Part shown: piece by piece, positions 10,690-21,969 of the stretch
Numbering within the stretch: the first letter of the stretch is position 1
Layout: the number at the start of each line of letters is the position of its first letter
NCBI GenBank assembly: GCA_905221605.1
Contig: CAJNDS010002837.1
Coordinates: 90,001-154,000, forward strand
Source: Symbiodinium natans
Taxonomy: Eukaryota; Sar; Dinophyceae; Suessiales; Symbiodiniaceae
Length of the DNA: 64,000 nt
Direction of reading: 5' to 3'
The notes under the pieces: model-generated
Database searches by the model: none
The model's input: the letters and a program-made list of their open reading frames with translations, nothing else
What the model was told of the DNA's origin: nothing
Made by a program: the position numbers and the translations under genes

Positions 10690-12040
10690 ATATAGCACAC
10701 ATTTAGTACTGCCAGGGGGGCCCTCTTCGCCGCGCGCTGGGCCTGCCCTCAGAACGCCGCAAAACACGTGGGAACGGCCGTTGAGCCACCGCGGCGACAC
10801 ATGTGAGGTTGTCCGGTGCGGACTATTGGCCATTCGGGCAGATTTCCTTTCCGGTATAATGCACAAAGAACAACATAGGACCTGGCTGCATGGTCAGATC
10901 GCTCACCAAGGTGATCGTTCTTGCTCTTCTTGCTTATTGACGTGATTGCTTTGAACGTTTAGCACGGATGTGCGGTTCCCCAACAGTCGACAGCAGGACT
11001 TTGCAGCACGCGACAGCGCCAAACGGTTTAGAACAAGTCTGGTTCTCAGATCCTTAGACACCGTCCGGCCAGGCCACGGCCGTCAGCGCCTTACCGAGAA
11101 CCTCCTCGAGCTCGATTGCCGCGACTGTGGTGTTCAGCCTTGTGGAGCCCTCAAAATAAGGCCAAAGAAAGACAGCTTAACCCAAATACTGCTCAATGAA
11201 ATCTGTCCACCACCCGAAAGACACTTTAAACGACAGCCCTTGCCTCAACATGGTCCACATCCTACATCATCCTACTTCACATCCACTGCTCTGTGTTGGA
11301 AGGGTCTGGCTTTGGGTCACCTTGGACCAACACTCAATGTGGGACGCCTGCTCTGTTCTCATCCTTCTGCTGGCCTAAAGGTAGCTGCTTCAATCTGCTT
11401 CACTAGCGCCTGCGTGTCTTCAAACAACCGAGACTGGAACTGAGGGTTCCCTGATTTAACATTCAAAGCTGAGTAATGCTGAGTAATTCCACATCTGCCG
11501 GGGGGCAGGAAGGTGCCCAGCAGAGCTGCAGAGCGCAGACCAAGGCCATGTCGGACGGCCTCTTGATCTTGCTTCGAACCCCTACATTCTCCCTTAAAAG
11601 AGATTCAGGGACTGTGCAGCGCAGATGCACAGCAGTTAAGCAGGTGTGTCACAGCAGCGAATTCTAAAAGTTGTGTTTGGGCTCTTTTCAACAGGATTCG
11701 ACAACTGGCCTCCTGCAAGCTTTCGCTTCCAAGCCGAGGCCAGGCCCCCTGAGAGCAGTCTTCTGCGTTTTCCAAAGACGTTCAAGCTAGGACAAGTGTT
11801 CTTTCGATGTGCCTGAAGTTGCGCCGCATTGCAACTCACAGGAAACCACAAGTCCCTTACGACACAACAACAACCATCTTTGAATGACACACCAATCTTG
11901 GCTAGATGCGCCTAGAGCACAAGTCTGCGAAGCATGGCCTGTGCTGCAGGGCTCCCAGCAAGCGACTTGGCGACTGCCTGGCACAGGCTGGCAAAATACT
12001 CACAACTGAATGGACAGTCTTTGCCAGCAGAAACTAGTCG
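10690..12040. other. No gene recognised
   Basis: Open frames are short and composition is not protein-like on either strand. No repeat array of note. Confidence 0.4.
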
Positions 12041-12043
12041 CAA

Positions 12044-12589
12044 CTAACTGGGTGCAACAGTGCTACAACAGTCTAGCAGCCATCCAGCAAAATCGCAAGC
12101 ATTTTCGCTACCGATCATTCTGCGTTGAATAGCATCTGAAAGCAAAGTGGCAACATGATCTCTAAGCACAACTTGCGTGCAGAGGTTTTGAAACCGTAGG
12201 GATGAGTGGATGCCACATGACGCTCTGGAGGCCATGGCCACGACGAAGGCAAGGAGCCGCAAGCCCACAAATTTTGGAAAGGTTTGGAAAACTGCGTACT
12301 CCTGCATCTGCTCAAGCCTTTCCCCATAGCTTCCACAAGCAGATTTGCCGCCAGCCTCCGAGTAGTTGTGACCTTTGCACACCAGATGTCGAAAATGACA
12401 GCGATGCGACTTGGCACGATAGCATCTGAGGGCTTCCAACAAGTTTACAGGCTTGTGGCAGCGCGAACCTCTATTGACAACGTTTCTTGCTGGGCGGAAC
12501 GAAGATTGGCGGTGCATGGATTGGCAGTTTCGAGTATTGGGAGATGCATGTATTGGCAGATTCATGCTTCTACGAGTCCATCCGATCAC
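12044..12589 (-). CDS. Hypothetical frame, C-terminal 120 codons protein-like
   Basis: The lower part of this 181-codon frame reads LEQMQEYAVFQTFPKFVGLR, then SSLRFQNLCTQVVLRDHVAT and LLSDAIQRRMIGSENACDFA before the stop at 12044. It is rich in Cys, His, Leu and Val. The upper third is less convincing and overlaps the degenerate repeats beginning near 12540, so an intron is likely inside. Function not recognised. Confidence 0.4.
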   Translation of the reverse strand: MIGWTRRSMNLPIHASPNTRNCQSMHRQSSFRPARNVVNRGSRCHKPVNLLEALRCYRAKSHRCHFRHLVCKGHNYSEAGGKSACGSYGERLEQMQEYAVFQTFPKFVGLRLLAFVVAMASRASCGIHSSLRFQNLCTQVVLRDHVATLLSDAIQRRMIGSENACDFAGWLLDCCSTVAPS

Positions 12590-13130
12590 TCTTTAGAGCT
12601 ACAATGCCCGAATGATGAGAATGTTCGTGCTACAAGCGCATACGAGTATATTTATTCACCAAAACATGCATGCCCGAACAATGATTACGTCCGTGCTACA
12701 ACAGCACCAATGACAAGCGCCCATGCCGGAAACATCCGCACTGCCGGCGTGGCCAAGTGACGAGAGCTTCCATGAAGGTCGACACCAGTGCATCCATTCA
12801 CCAGACCACCCATGCACAAACCATTATTCAGCAATATGGCTTCTGTACTGCAAACGCAAACCATGATTTACGCGTCCATGTCCAACGGATGCATACGTCC
12901 ATGCTGCCAGCGCATGCATGTGACCAGTTTCCTTGCCCGAAAATTAACCTCTCGCCTGTGCTAGCTACACATCTAACCACCAAAGCATCCATACTCGAAC
13001 GATGACTGCCAGCACACCCATGACCAGAGCATCTATGTCAGAGTGCGAGGAGTACGTCCGTGCTACAGTACCAGCGCACGTATCGCAAACCAGAGCAGCA
13101 GCCCATAACAGCCCGATCCATTGAAAGATA
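12540..13130. repeat. Degenerate tandem or interspersed repeat region
   Basis: Motifs like CATGCCCGAACAATGA, CGTCCGTGCTACA and CACCAAANCATGCATG recur about every 60-80 bp with many changes, mixed with pieces such as CCAATGACAAGCGCCCATG. It looks like an old minisatellite or a decayed array. It also opens long plus-strand frames that I do not regard as genes. Confidence 0.5.
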
Positions 13131-13576
13131 TTGAACGGGTGCTCAAGTTTAGACACAGTGAGACGCCGCACTGCCCAAGAAGCGCGTCCTTGTCGCTGCC
13201 AACCAGGACCCCCCCTTCCCCCCACAATCATAGGTTGATGTTCCCGGCACGGCTTCACAGCATTCGTGGCATCACAGTTTCACCGTCGCATTTTCGCGGA
13301 TTCGTAGATTTGCCGACTCATGCTATGTCGTGCTTTCACGAATTCCCGGACTCGCGTTTGCCCGACAGCTCTCTGGATCTCTCCGGCACTTTGCGCACGT
13401 GCTACTGTGCGTCTCCAAGCGGCGGAGCAAAACCCTGCGGAAGGCGGCTAAGCACCGACGTGCGAACCTGCATGCGCTGCATGCTGCTTTCACTGCACAG
13501 AGTGTCTTAGTGCCGCACAACGCACAAACACTACAGAATCAGAAGGCTTCATATGGCTCATCAATGCTCAAGAACT

Positions 13577-13590
13577 GGCACCTCGGTGCC
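13577..13590. repeat. Palindrome GGCACCTCGGTGCC
   Basis: Perfect 6-bp arms in the context ACTGGCACCTCGGTGCCAC, matching the copy at 19127-19140 except at the paired A/T versus G/C position. Confidence 0.7.
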
Positions 13591-14804
13591 ACACTCCGCC
13601 GCCAGGCGCCCTGGCCACTGTCGAGGGCACCCAGAGCCTCCTGCTGGCGGTGGTTGGGATACTTCTGACGTTCACCGCTTCTTAGCCAGCACTTACCAGC
13701 ACCTGGCACAGCTTCGCAGCTTGACCAGTGTTCAAGCACAACGTAGCACATCTATACGACTGTATATGAGTAGCTCACCTAGCTGCACATCTTGCCGGCG
13801 CGATCGACGATGTAAACATCAACATCGACAGATGTACTATTGCATGCGGGTCCTCCGACATGATCCGGGCGTGGCATCGCACGCGACATACCGACTTGAC
13901 TTATTTGACTTCTTCAGGGCCTTCCCAAACTACTTCCAGACCCTTTCAGAGTAGCTCTCTGGCGTTCCCTGGCACGATGAAGCCTTGGGCTTAGCAAGTT
14001 ATCTGAAGCCGTCCGTGATGGGGCTTGAGATCGGGCGTAGTATTGTTGCATGTGGCATTGGACATGCAAACTGCTTGACATTTGTCCGGCATCTGGGTGG
14101 CCTGTAGCAATCCAAGATCATGGCGTGCGCTGCCATCTAGAGGAAACCTACCATATCCTACCACGGCACATGTGCATTTAATGCCTTGTGCTGTATGTAC
14201 AAGCCCGACAAGCTCGTCAGGAATTCTTGAGCAGATTCCGTAGCTGCCGAGTCCATGTGAGCTTCTCACCCATACGGGTGATGCCCATAATTTGCCAGAA
14301 CTCAGACTCGACGTTCTTCACCTCCAGATTAGTCTCCCCGTCAATGTTGCAGATTCCCTCAGGCACGCAGAGTTGATTAGATCACGCTCACTTTAGCAAG
14401 CCATGACGCACTGGGTCACTGAAGTCACTGAAGGGCCTTCAGAGTATCGAAGGAGTCGAAGTGCTCCTCCAGCTTATCCAGGTGGCGCTCCGTGTAGCCG
14501 CCCCGCTGGTTGTCGAAACCGTCGAGCCACTCTTTGAACATCCTAGGTGCGAAATGGTGCGAACATCCTGAAACAGTTTCCTTTTCAATTCACGTTCGGC
14601 TCTTCAAATCATGCCGGGCATCCGCTTGCTCGATGTGGCTGGTTTCTTATTCCTCGGGCTGTCGCTGTCATCTATCGTCTCGGTCTCGGTCAACAAGCCT
14701 CTGTCGCACTCAAAATCGCCATCACGGAGAAGGATCCATTCACATTAAATCTGCCCAGGGCTCAGGCCGTAGGTGTATAAGGAGCATAAAGCAGGCCCCC
14801 CACC

Positions 14805-14985
14805 TTTCCCCCCCTCCCCGGCATTTGCCGCTGACCCTAGGGAACAATAACCTGTCACCCGCCTCCCCTGACCCCCCCTACCCCCTCCCCTGGCCCCCCT
14901 ACCCCCTCCCCTACCCCCTCCCCGGCCCCCTACCCCCAGCCCGCCTCTAGCCCACTTCCTCCCCCCCTCCACCCCTACATTTCCT
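14805..14985. repeat. C-rich tract with CCCCTACCCC-type units
   Basis: About 180 bp with very few G on the plus strand, built of degenerate CCCCTCCCCTACCCC units. The minus strand is G-rich with many runs of three or more G, so it could form quadruplex structure. Confidence 0.75.
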
Positions 14986-15062
14986 CCTTATCCTTTTCTT
15001 GTGCTTCCTGTTGTTGCCGCCTGCCGACTCCTTCCTCCCCACCTGCCTCCTTTATCCATTCC

Positions 15063-15524
15063 CTACCTCTCTCCAAAAGAGCTAGCTTTCCTGGAAGTGG
15101 CGACCTTGCCGCTGCCGTGGTCACGAGACCCTGCCGAGGTGGGTCGCGTAGCGTTGCAATTAGGAGCTTGTTTCAATGCTTGCTCGGAGCTCTTCTCAAC
15201 ACTCTCCGCGCTTGAAGGCAAGCAGAAACGGTGTGAAAGAGGAATATTTCGATACTTCCCTGAAATTCCCGAAGCTGTCTGTTTACTTGTTGGCAACCGC
15301 CAAGGGATGCCAAGGGCCAAGGGGCGCTTGTGGATGTTGTTGGCATTCTGCTGACCAACCTTGGGCGTGCCACCAGAGCGACTCGCCGCGTTGGCTGGCT
15401 GCTCAGAGGGCTGGTCGCTGCGCTGCCCGCTGCGCTGCGCGCTGCGCTGCTCCTTCCTTGGGGCATCCCCAGGAACTTTACGAGGAGCCTCGACCTCCTT
15501 GCCATCCTCGCTCAGGCGAATGGC
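15063..15524 (-). CDS. Polar Ser/Gln/Arg-rich protein segment
   Basis: After a possible acceptor GGGAAG at 15525-15530 the frame runs about 154 codons to a stop at 15063. It begins AIRLSEDGKEVEAPRKVPGD, continues RKEQRSAQRSGQRSDQPSEQ, then NAASRSGGTPKVGQQNANN, and ends SGKVATSRKASSFGER. This is a low-complexity, probably disordered basic protein or linker. Parts of the frame may be intron. No family recognised. Confidence 0.4.
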   Translation of the reverse strand, partial: AIRLSEDGKEVEAPRKVPGDAPRKEQRSAQRSGQRSDQPSEQPANAASRSGGTPKVGQQNANNIHKRPLALGIPWRLPTSKQTASGISGKYRNIPLSHRFCLPSSAESVEKSSEQALKQAPNCNATRPTSAGSRDHGSGKVATSRKASSFGER

Positions 15525-15529
15525 CTTCC

Positions 15530-16360
15530 CACAGCTTCAGGGCTAGGGTCGCTGAAGATTGCGCTTCTCACCATGTCGCTGCCTACGAGGGCCCCTATTC
15601 GCATCCCCGCAGCCGCGCTGCCGAGTTTCGTGAAACGGGAATCCACGCGTTCACGTGTCCGCGCTCCGCTCTAAAAAAAGGGCGGGATTAGGTCCTAGTG
15701 AGACGTATGTTAGGACATATTATAACTTCCAGTGGCCTCGATCTGCAGTCGAGGAAGCTCCTGCTCCTCCCAGATCCAGCCTCGCTTCGGCGGCCAGCCA
15801 TCCGGGCCAGGACCTGCATGTGCCCAGATTTCGTTTGCGCCAACCGTCTCGCCCATCCACCATTGGCGGTCCTCCAAGGATGTCTCCGGATGTCTCAGGA
15901 CAGTCTCTACAGCACAACTCAACTGAAGATGGCTGACTACGCTAGAGTGCGCTTGTCTCGGTCGTGCAGCCGATCCAGTCTGGAATCTGGTGCAAGTCTC
16001 AGAGACACCAAGAGTCGCAAGATGTCGCAAGATGTCGCAAGATCTCGCAAGAGCTTCAACTTCGTCGCGGCCCGCCTGGTGGTAGATCTTTACCGCCCGC
16101 TGCTCCTGGGTTCTCTTCGGCAGTGTCTTGACCTCAGTTCACGACATGCCCCCCCCCACGGTGCGGCATCCCACCAGATGACTTCATGGAGAAGAGACGA
16201 TTTTTGTTGGCAGTGAGCCCCTTTGTGCGTCAGCATACCATGGGCAGTCTGTGACCGGTCGGCGTAACATGGCAAAAATAGAGGGACAAGCCGGAAGCCC
16301 AAGTGCCACATGCGACAGAATGAACTCGGTTCCGCAGGTTTCTTGTTCATAACTTTGGCC
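15530..16360. other. No gene recognised; one 10-bp repeat
   Basis: Short tandem GATGTCGCAA units lie at 16011-16050. Otherwise only weak overlapping frames. Confidence 0.4.
16011..16050. repeat. 10-bp tandem repeat, four copies
   Basis: Four units close to GATGTCGCAA in direct tandem, the first and last diverged. Confidence 0.8.
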
Positions 16361-16362
16361 CA

Positions 16363-16743
16363 TTAAGAACGTTCTTTTAAGCCATAACCACGGCCTGTTC
16401 CACTGAGCCAACCTTCGGAATCTGCGGCAATCTGCGTCTTTGTGACATGCAAGGCATCCGGCTTTCTCTTCGTTGATGAGGCTGGCTTATGCAAGAGCAA
16501 CCTTCTCTCAGTTGAGGCCCTTACATTGATGGCTGGTGAATTGCTTCCAAAAGGTGACGTTCGCGACAGGATGTTGCAGGAAGGGAATGCATGAAAAAGG
16601 AAGTCAGCTTGTGGAGTGTCGCTCCGCGGTCTCCCTTGTGTCGTCCCAACACGCCTACGGTGAGCGCTGCGTCCCTGAAGTTTTCTTGGGTCCAGGACTT
16701 TTGGGTTGCGACAATACTTGTCGCCAGACCGAAGAGGCGACAA
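16363..16743 (-). CDS. Hypothetical frame of 126 codons
   Basis: The part NSPAINVRASTERRLLLHKP then SSTKRKPDALHVTKTQIAAD is protein-like and basic. The plus strand is less so. No splice sites or family assigned. Confidence 0.25.
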   Translation of the reverse strand: MSPLRSGDKYCRNPKVLDPRKLQGRSAHRRRVGTTQGRPRSDTPQADFLFHAFPSCNILSRTSPFGSNSPAINVRASTERRLLLHKPASSTKRKPDALHVTKTQIAADSEGWLSGTGRGYGLKERS

Positions 16744-16875
16744 CTGCTCTATGCCTGCGACTTGGTGGACATGAAGGGGGCGTGCCCAGCAGGTGATTCA
16801 TGAAAAAAATTGCATCATCTGCATATCGCAAAAATGGTTCTCACCTTTGGTCTTGTCAAAATGACTACAAAACTT

Positions 16876-17532
16876 TCATGAAGGCAACAGGTCATAGCAG
16901 CACTTGAACTTCGAAAAATTTAACAATAAGTTTCTGTGTGGCTGGGCCCTGAACTTTGCAGCACACACTCGTGTTCTCACTGAAATTTCCATTGAACTTT
17001 CGACAGACCTGCCCTCGCATCGCTCCAATGGATGCTTGCAAGTCTCGAAAACAGGCAATCCGCCACCACCAGGTTCATGTTTGGCGATGCAGTACAAACC
17101 AGCCAGCATAGATGTAATACCTGGCTGGCCCTCCTGCCAGGAGACTTCAAGGCGGATCAAATTCCCCAAAGATGCTTGTTGGGCCTCTCAGGGTTTTCTA
17201 GAACCACCAGTCGTTCCACCTCCCGCAGACAAGCACTTCAGGCAGAATTGCGCGTCATGGGCCTTTGTAGTGCAAAGAGGCCATAATCCCCTTAGTCTAG
17301 ATTCTACTAGATCAACCCCGAATTTGTTTTCGGGGCGCAGAAGTGTAAGGTTTGCAGCATGCGGATTAGGCGTTCCAGGGTCTCGAAGGGCGCCGGCGAA
17401 GGCCGCAGTGTAAGACCACCACAACAGAAGCAAAGTGGCAGCCACAGGAGCAAGATCAGAGCCCAAAAGCTCTCCGCACAGCAGGGATGCACAATTGATA
17501 CACACAAATGAAGGCCTCATAATCTTCGCCAC
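16876..17532 (-). CDS. Possible secreted or membrane protein, two frames
   Basis: The upper frame (17188-17532) has a strongly hydrophobic run LAPVAATLLLLWWSYTAAFA that resembles a signal peptide or anchor, followed by RPENKFGVDLVESRLRGLWP and CLKCLSAGGG. The lower frame (16876-17169) reads GNLIRLEVSWQEGQPGITSM then LAGLYCIAKHEPGGGGLP. A second frame over the hydrophobic part is also hydrophobic, and the plus strand carries a 169-codon frame, so strand and splicing are uncertain. Confidence 0.3.
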
Positions 17533-17619
17533 TCACGCGCACCAGGAGAGAGAAGTGTCCACAGTTCCTTGGTGGGCTGATGCTACAAGCTTGTGCTCTC
17601 CCAACTAGCCAACGCAGAT

Positions 17620-18118
17620 CTAGTGAACAGCCTGTGTGAACCTGCGCTCGCCAAAAAGATGGCGTACTGCATATACAAACACTGCTAACTTTGCATGCAG
17701 CATCTTCGGCGGCTGGAGATTTTCTCGACTTCGCAGAGATTCTGGGACCTTCGCCATCTCCGCAAGTCTCAAAGCGTTCTGGTAGGCTTTTTCTGCCTCG
17801 TTGTCCGGTGCCGCCGGCTTCGGCACCGGGGCTACCGATGGAGCTGGCTTCTGTTTCGGCGGTGGAGCGGGAGGGGCTGGCACCGATGCAGCCTTGCGCT
17901 TCAAGCCCTCTTCTGGCGCCTGTACAACATGTGGCGCTGGCTTGAGGTTGACGGGCACTCGCTGCGGGGCTGGCGGAGGCCCTGGCGGCTTTTTTGGCGG
18001 GACTGTTGGCGTCGGTTGCGGCATCGTCGGCACCGCATTTGGGTGGAACCTGACAACTCTTTTGCCGAACGATGAAGGAGCTTTTTCCGGTGCAGCCAAG
18101 GGGCAAGGGCGTTGCGGG
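17620..18118 (-). CDS. Proline-rich protein, C-terminal exon
   Basis: After acceptor TCCCACAG (18119-18126) the frame reads PSSFGKRVVRFHPNAVPTMP, then a Pro/Lys/Ala stretch with PTVPPKKPPGPPPAPQRVP and PAPPAPPPKQKPAPSVAPVP, then a charged helix NEAEKAYQNALRLAEMAK, ending FVYAVRHLFGERRFTQAVH at a stop. Pro-rich blocks of this kind are usually disordered and bind SH3 or WW domains; no partner can be inferred here. The alternate frame over the same DNA is Ala/Ser-rich and looks like a shadow. The open frame continues to 18279 but the part above 18118 is less convincing. Confidence 0.5.
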
Positions 18119-18490
18119 CTGTGGGAAGATTGAGGTCGCATGTACCCCGTCTGCCTCCTCTCCTGAATCAACGAGGCTACACAGCACAGTGCTTTCCTCG
18201 CGTCTGGCACTTCCCCGCTCCTGCTCGCCGCACAAGATGTTCCACATCTCGCCTTTGCACGCTGTCGCCCACAACCCACACTTCAGAGGGTACGAACCTC
18301 GGCTATCTCAGCTCTCTTTCACAAATTTCAGCGCTGCGACCATCAACACAACTTCAGCGTTCCCCAACCAAGACGCCTTCTTTCCAGTGCCGACCTGGAC
18401 TCAGTCCAGAGAAACTCCCGAGGAAAAGGCCCTCATTGCTTGACACACATGTATCAGTCATGTGTCAATTACAGCGTCGCTCAGTGCTGC

Positions 18491-18930
18491 TTAGGAGCAC
18501 GACGCACAGGTCGGCTCCCCGACTTCTGGCCACAATGACCTTTTTGTGCATTCGCAAGGTCGGGCTATGCCGCGGAGGCACCTGTGACAGTTGTGATGTG
18601 GCGTGGCGACAGCTTTGTGGAACCTTTCCTTATTCTTGGATGATTGCCAGTGCATCTGCAGAACTTCCAGCCTCAATGCGTCGGACATGACCTTTCCGAA
18701 GCTGGTCCAAATGCCTGAGGACCTCAGGCCGACTTGTGTTGAACAGGCATGTGGACACAACGAGGCCAACGAAGTAGGGACCGAGGAGGTGAGATATGGT
18801 GAGATCAGCTCGCAGCCAAGTGACGAACACTGCTGGCTGGAAAATACCATGCTTCGCTGCCCGAACAGCATCCCACACAAACTGCTCAGGCTGGTGGTCA
18901 TAAGGAAATTTCCTCGGCAACGAATGGCGT
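18491..18930 (-). CDS. Candidate exons of an unknown protein
   Basis: An exon-like segment near 18853-18919 reads KFPYDHQPEQFVWDAVRAAK and is followed by a good GTATTT donor. A second segment reads VLRHLDQLRKG or, in the other frame, SDALRLEVLQMHWQSSKNKE; both frames look plausible, so the splice choice is open. Tryptophan and leucine spacing is reminiscent of helical repeat proteins, but no family is claimed. Confidence 0.3.
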
Positions 18931-19126
18931 GCCAGGTTTCATTGTCGGGGTTGGGTCGACTCGAGCTGAGCATCTTTTGTGGGGTCGTCAGTGTCCGACA
19001 TGCTGCTGTCAGCTTGCCTCTCCAAAATATCGGAGCACACCGCAGGTATCCGCAGGTTGGACAACACAAAAAAAAATTGACCAGACGACGACACGCCTGC
19101 GTCACTTTGTGAGCCGGCACGGCACT

Positions 19127-19140
19127 GGCGCCTCGGCGCC
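19127..19140. repeat. Palindrome GGCGCCTCGGCGCC
   Basis: Perfect 6-bp arms with a 2-base centre, in the context ACTGGCGCCTCGGCGCCAC. A near copy with paired base changes is at 13577-13590. Confidence 0.7.
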
Positions 19141-19362
19141 ACCAACTGAAAGTGCCAGCAGGTTGGACACGAGCACACGTTTGCGAATCAAGATAAACCA
19201 CCGAGCAGCCGGAAGCCCGCCAAGATTTCATCTCTGGATGCACAGCGGTCCACCGACCTGGAAAGGTTCCTTCATCATTCTAGGCCTGCAAATCTACTGT
19301 ACTATGCTTACAAAGTTGTCCTTCTCGGCATGCGCTCCTATGTCATACCTTCGCCGGCCAAG

Positions 19363-19757
19363 TCACAGTAGGTCGTAGTGGCTCTGAGGGGCCAGCTTCA
19401 CCCATGAATCCAGAACCTCTGTAAAGACATTGCCTGTCCAGATGGTTTCCACGAAGCTTTGAGGCCTGAAGTGCGAAGCAAAGCGCAAGGCTGCTGTCAG
19501 ATTGTGAGACACTCACTGTGGAAGCGAGGTTCATCGCAAAAGCTTCTGTGGGGAGGAAGCCGAGGATACTCCGGAGATCCTGCAAACTCATGTGCGCCCT
19601 CATACGCACACTCATATGCACACTCGTCGTCACAAGCAAAAAGCATCGGGAGACTGCGTCCTCCACTTGTATCTCTTCAGCTTTCTTCGGTGGCTTCACC
19701 TGCACACCCGCTGCTTGCCGGAACTGCAGCTCAACGCCGTTGTAGACAATGCCTCTC
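19363..19757 (-). CDS. Unknown helical protein, last three exons
   Basis: Exon 19667-19757 reads RGIVYNGVELQFRQAAGVQV then KPPKKAEEIQ. A small exon 19561-19579 reads DLRSIL. The last exon 19363-19493 reads ALRFASHFRPQSFVETIWTG then NVFTEVLDSWVKLAPQSHYD and ends LL at a stop. The intron 19494-19560 is 67 nt with a GC donor, and all joins keep frame. The joined C-terminus is a plausible helical repeat tail (DLRSILAALRFASHF); organelle RNA-binding repeat proteins of dinoflagellates look similar, but this is only a resemblance. The choice of donor after the first exon (GTGGAG or GCAGTC) is open. Confidence 0.5.
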
Positions 19758-20434
19758 CTGGGCGAAGACTGGTGTTTGGACGGAACCTTAGCCCTCCGGC
19801 CTTTTCGCCTTGCATGGGACCCTACGACCCTGCGTCACGAGTTACCCTGAAACGACCAGCCTGCTCAGGCAAGGCACATTGCTTGGAAAGATGTGCTCTA
19901 GCACTTGCAAGCCTGTCGAACTAGCCTTCACGTGCAGATGCACTTGGGATACTATCGCGACATTTGAAACCAGAAAGGGAAGAACCGTCAAAAGCATGTG
20001 CACTTCAAAGCTCTTCAACTTCGCAGTGTGCACGAATTGGTTCCCAACAGTCGCGGCTTGATACTCACACAGCTTACTACACGCTACGACGTGGGTAGAT
20101 ACTGCCGGTTCTTCATGGTCGCTTTTTGCAGGTATAACAAAGGTGCGGATGGTCCAAAAAAACTTGTCTGGCGGGGATCTGCCGACCCCTGTCGGGGTCA
20201 GCGCCTGTGAAATCGTTTAGCTAAAGAAGTTCTCCTCCCCCTCCCTCGTAGGAAAGACCCCCGCCCACCGTACTTTTACAATACCGCGAAATGCGAGTCC
20301 CCTAGACTGCTCGCTCGCAGTGAACCCATCCAAAAGCTGCGCGATTTGACACCCTCCGCGAGGCCGACAGCATGTGATTTGAGATGAAAAACCACGTTTC
20401 GGCCAGGCCCTGGCGAGAGCACGGTGTTGCTCCA

Positions 20435-20545
20435 AAATGAAAGCAAGCCTCGAGCGAGGGCCAACGTGCCGGGCGCCAGCACCGCGCAGTCACGTCAATC
20501 TTAGTCTCTGGACGTTGGGACCCATAGTGTTGAAACACTGTTTTG
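20435..20545. repeat. Dispersed repeat, copy 1
   Basis: Shares GAGCGAGGGCCAACGTGCCG-like sequence and a downstream CGTTGG...GTTGAAACACTG with 57424-57550 in the same order and spacing class. Likely a decayed interspersed element. Confidence 0.5.
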
Positions 20546-20964
20546 CGAACTGTTCATGGGCACAACGAATTGTATCAAGCAGAAAAGTTGTATGTTCATG
20601 CGCCGTAGTGACGGCCCTTGCTTTATCTTTTCAAAACAGTTACCGAACGGCATTGACTATCAAGTTTCCAGAAGAGTCTCATCTACGTAAGCCTAAGGCC
20701 TAGAATTTTCGAACAGCTTCCAGATTCCAAAAGAAGGGGCTCCTTCTATCTGCCCTCAATACTTTTCAAAGACATAGCTGTGTTGTAAGTATGTTCGGGA
20801 AATCATACTCGTCTCTGTTTCCAGAGGTGGCTCGGGACCATTTAAACACTCGTATGGTTGCCCTTGATGGCATGATGTTTTGAAACCAAAGCTTGTGCGG
20901 CTAAAACGAGGCTTGCGAGAAGCAACTCCTCGCTGACAAGCGAGGGGGAGTCGGAGTTGGGGCC

Positions 20965-21045
20965 CATTGCACGCAGTGGGGGTGGGGGGGGTGGTGGGGG
21001 GGTGGGTGGGGCGTGGGGGGGGGTGGGGGGGCGCGAGGGGAGCAA
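20965..21045. repeat. G-rich tract (GGTGGGGGG units)
   Basis: About 80 bp of nearly pure G and T on the plus strand with many runs of G. On the minus strand it reads as Pro/Thr-rich text in all frames. Possible quadruplex-forming sequence. Confidence 0.75.
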
Positions 21046-21352
21046 GGTCCAAAGAAAAAGCAGTCCAAAATAGAACCCTGAACAACCCGAAACATTGCAC
21101 AAAAGCACTCGTGCGGGAACAACCCGCGCTCCCATGTGGTCAGGCATCAGGTTAAGAGCTAGAGCTGCGGCTGCCGGCGTGCAGAATCGGAGAGTAACCC
21201 TACCTGGGCGGGTGCGGAACATGCTGTGAATCCAGCGCGGCCAAGCACATGAACCAGTGACATATCAAGGCAGCCTTCATGGAAGAGGCACTGCTTCAAA
21301 GGATCCTCCTGGCAGGTTCAGGCTCACTAAGCAAACTCCAAAGCAGCGTGCA

Positions 21353-21969
21353 TCAAGTCATGATGCCCCGAACAGCCTCCAGTGGAAAATCATCCTGCTG
21401 TATACCCGCATCACCCAGATTGCCCCACCATGCCTTCAGAGTACTAAAAAGCTCACGCTTGGCAGCTTGGCAAAGCTTACAACATGAGCACAGTTGTGGC
21501 CCAGCTGCACCGTTCACGAGGTCGCGAAGATATGCCTGGTCTTTGCAAGCATGATCCTGAGCACAGGAGAACATGCTGGTGAACGGCTCCCCTTTTTTGC
21601 CTGAATGACGTCCCCGGTCCCTTGACAACAGCAACCCGGCAGCAACCCCCAACCACAACACGATGAAGCCAATGGACGAAGAAGGTACCATGGAGAAGGG
21701 CATGAAAATTTGGATGTTGTCTATACAAACAGCCTGACCACCCGGTGTCTGTGTCACCGTGGTTCAACTGGAGGGAGGGGCGGGAATTGTGGGGCACCAA
21801 CAAAGTGCATGCTGCGCACTTTGCGAAACACCTAGAAGAGAAGAGCCCAGCCTCTAAAACCCCTCCAAAAGAGCCAGGAAATACCTCTGCACAAATGCTG
21901 CGTCCGGTAGCCAGCTGCAAGTTGCAAGTCTCCACAGGCGGCGAGGCGCCACATGAACACAAGCAGCAA
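21353..21969 (-). CDS. Cys-rich single-pass membrane protein, 3' exons
   Basis: Exon 21885-21969 follows a strong acceptor (T-rich run then CAG) and reads CCLCSCGASPPVETCNLQLA then TGRSICAE before a GTATTT donor. It joins in phase across a 151-nt intron to an exon from 21733 that reads AVCIDNIQIFMPFSMVPSSS, then a membrane span IGFIVLWLGVAAGLLLS, then a basic segment, a second Cys cluster QLCSCCKLCQAAKRELFSTL, and ends at 21353. The topology suggested is a Cys-rich lumenal or extracellular part, one span, and a Cys-rich cytoplasmic tail. An extra intron between the span and the second Cys cluster is possible. No named family. Confidence 0.5.

Larger units (their letters stand above)
13140..15062. 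other. Mostly non-coding; palindrome and C-rich tract
   Basis: Contains a short palindrome at 13577-13590 and a strongly C-rich tract at about 14805-14985. Open frames here are not convincing; one minus-strand frame at 13539-13751 lies over the palindrome and matches repeat-like text seen at 19.1 kb. Confidence 0.4.
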
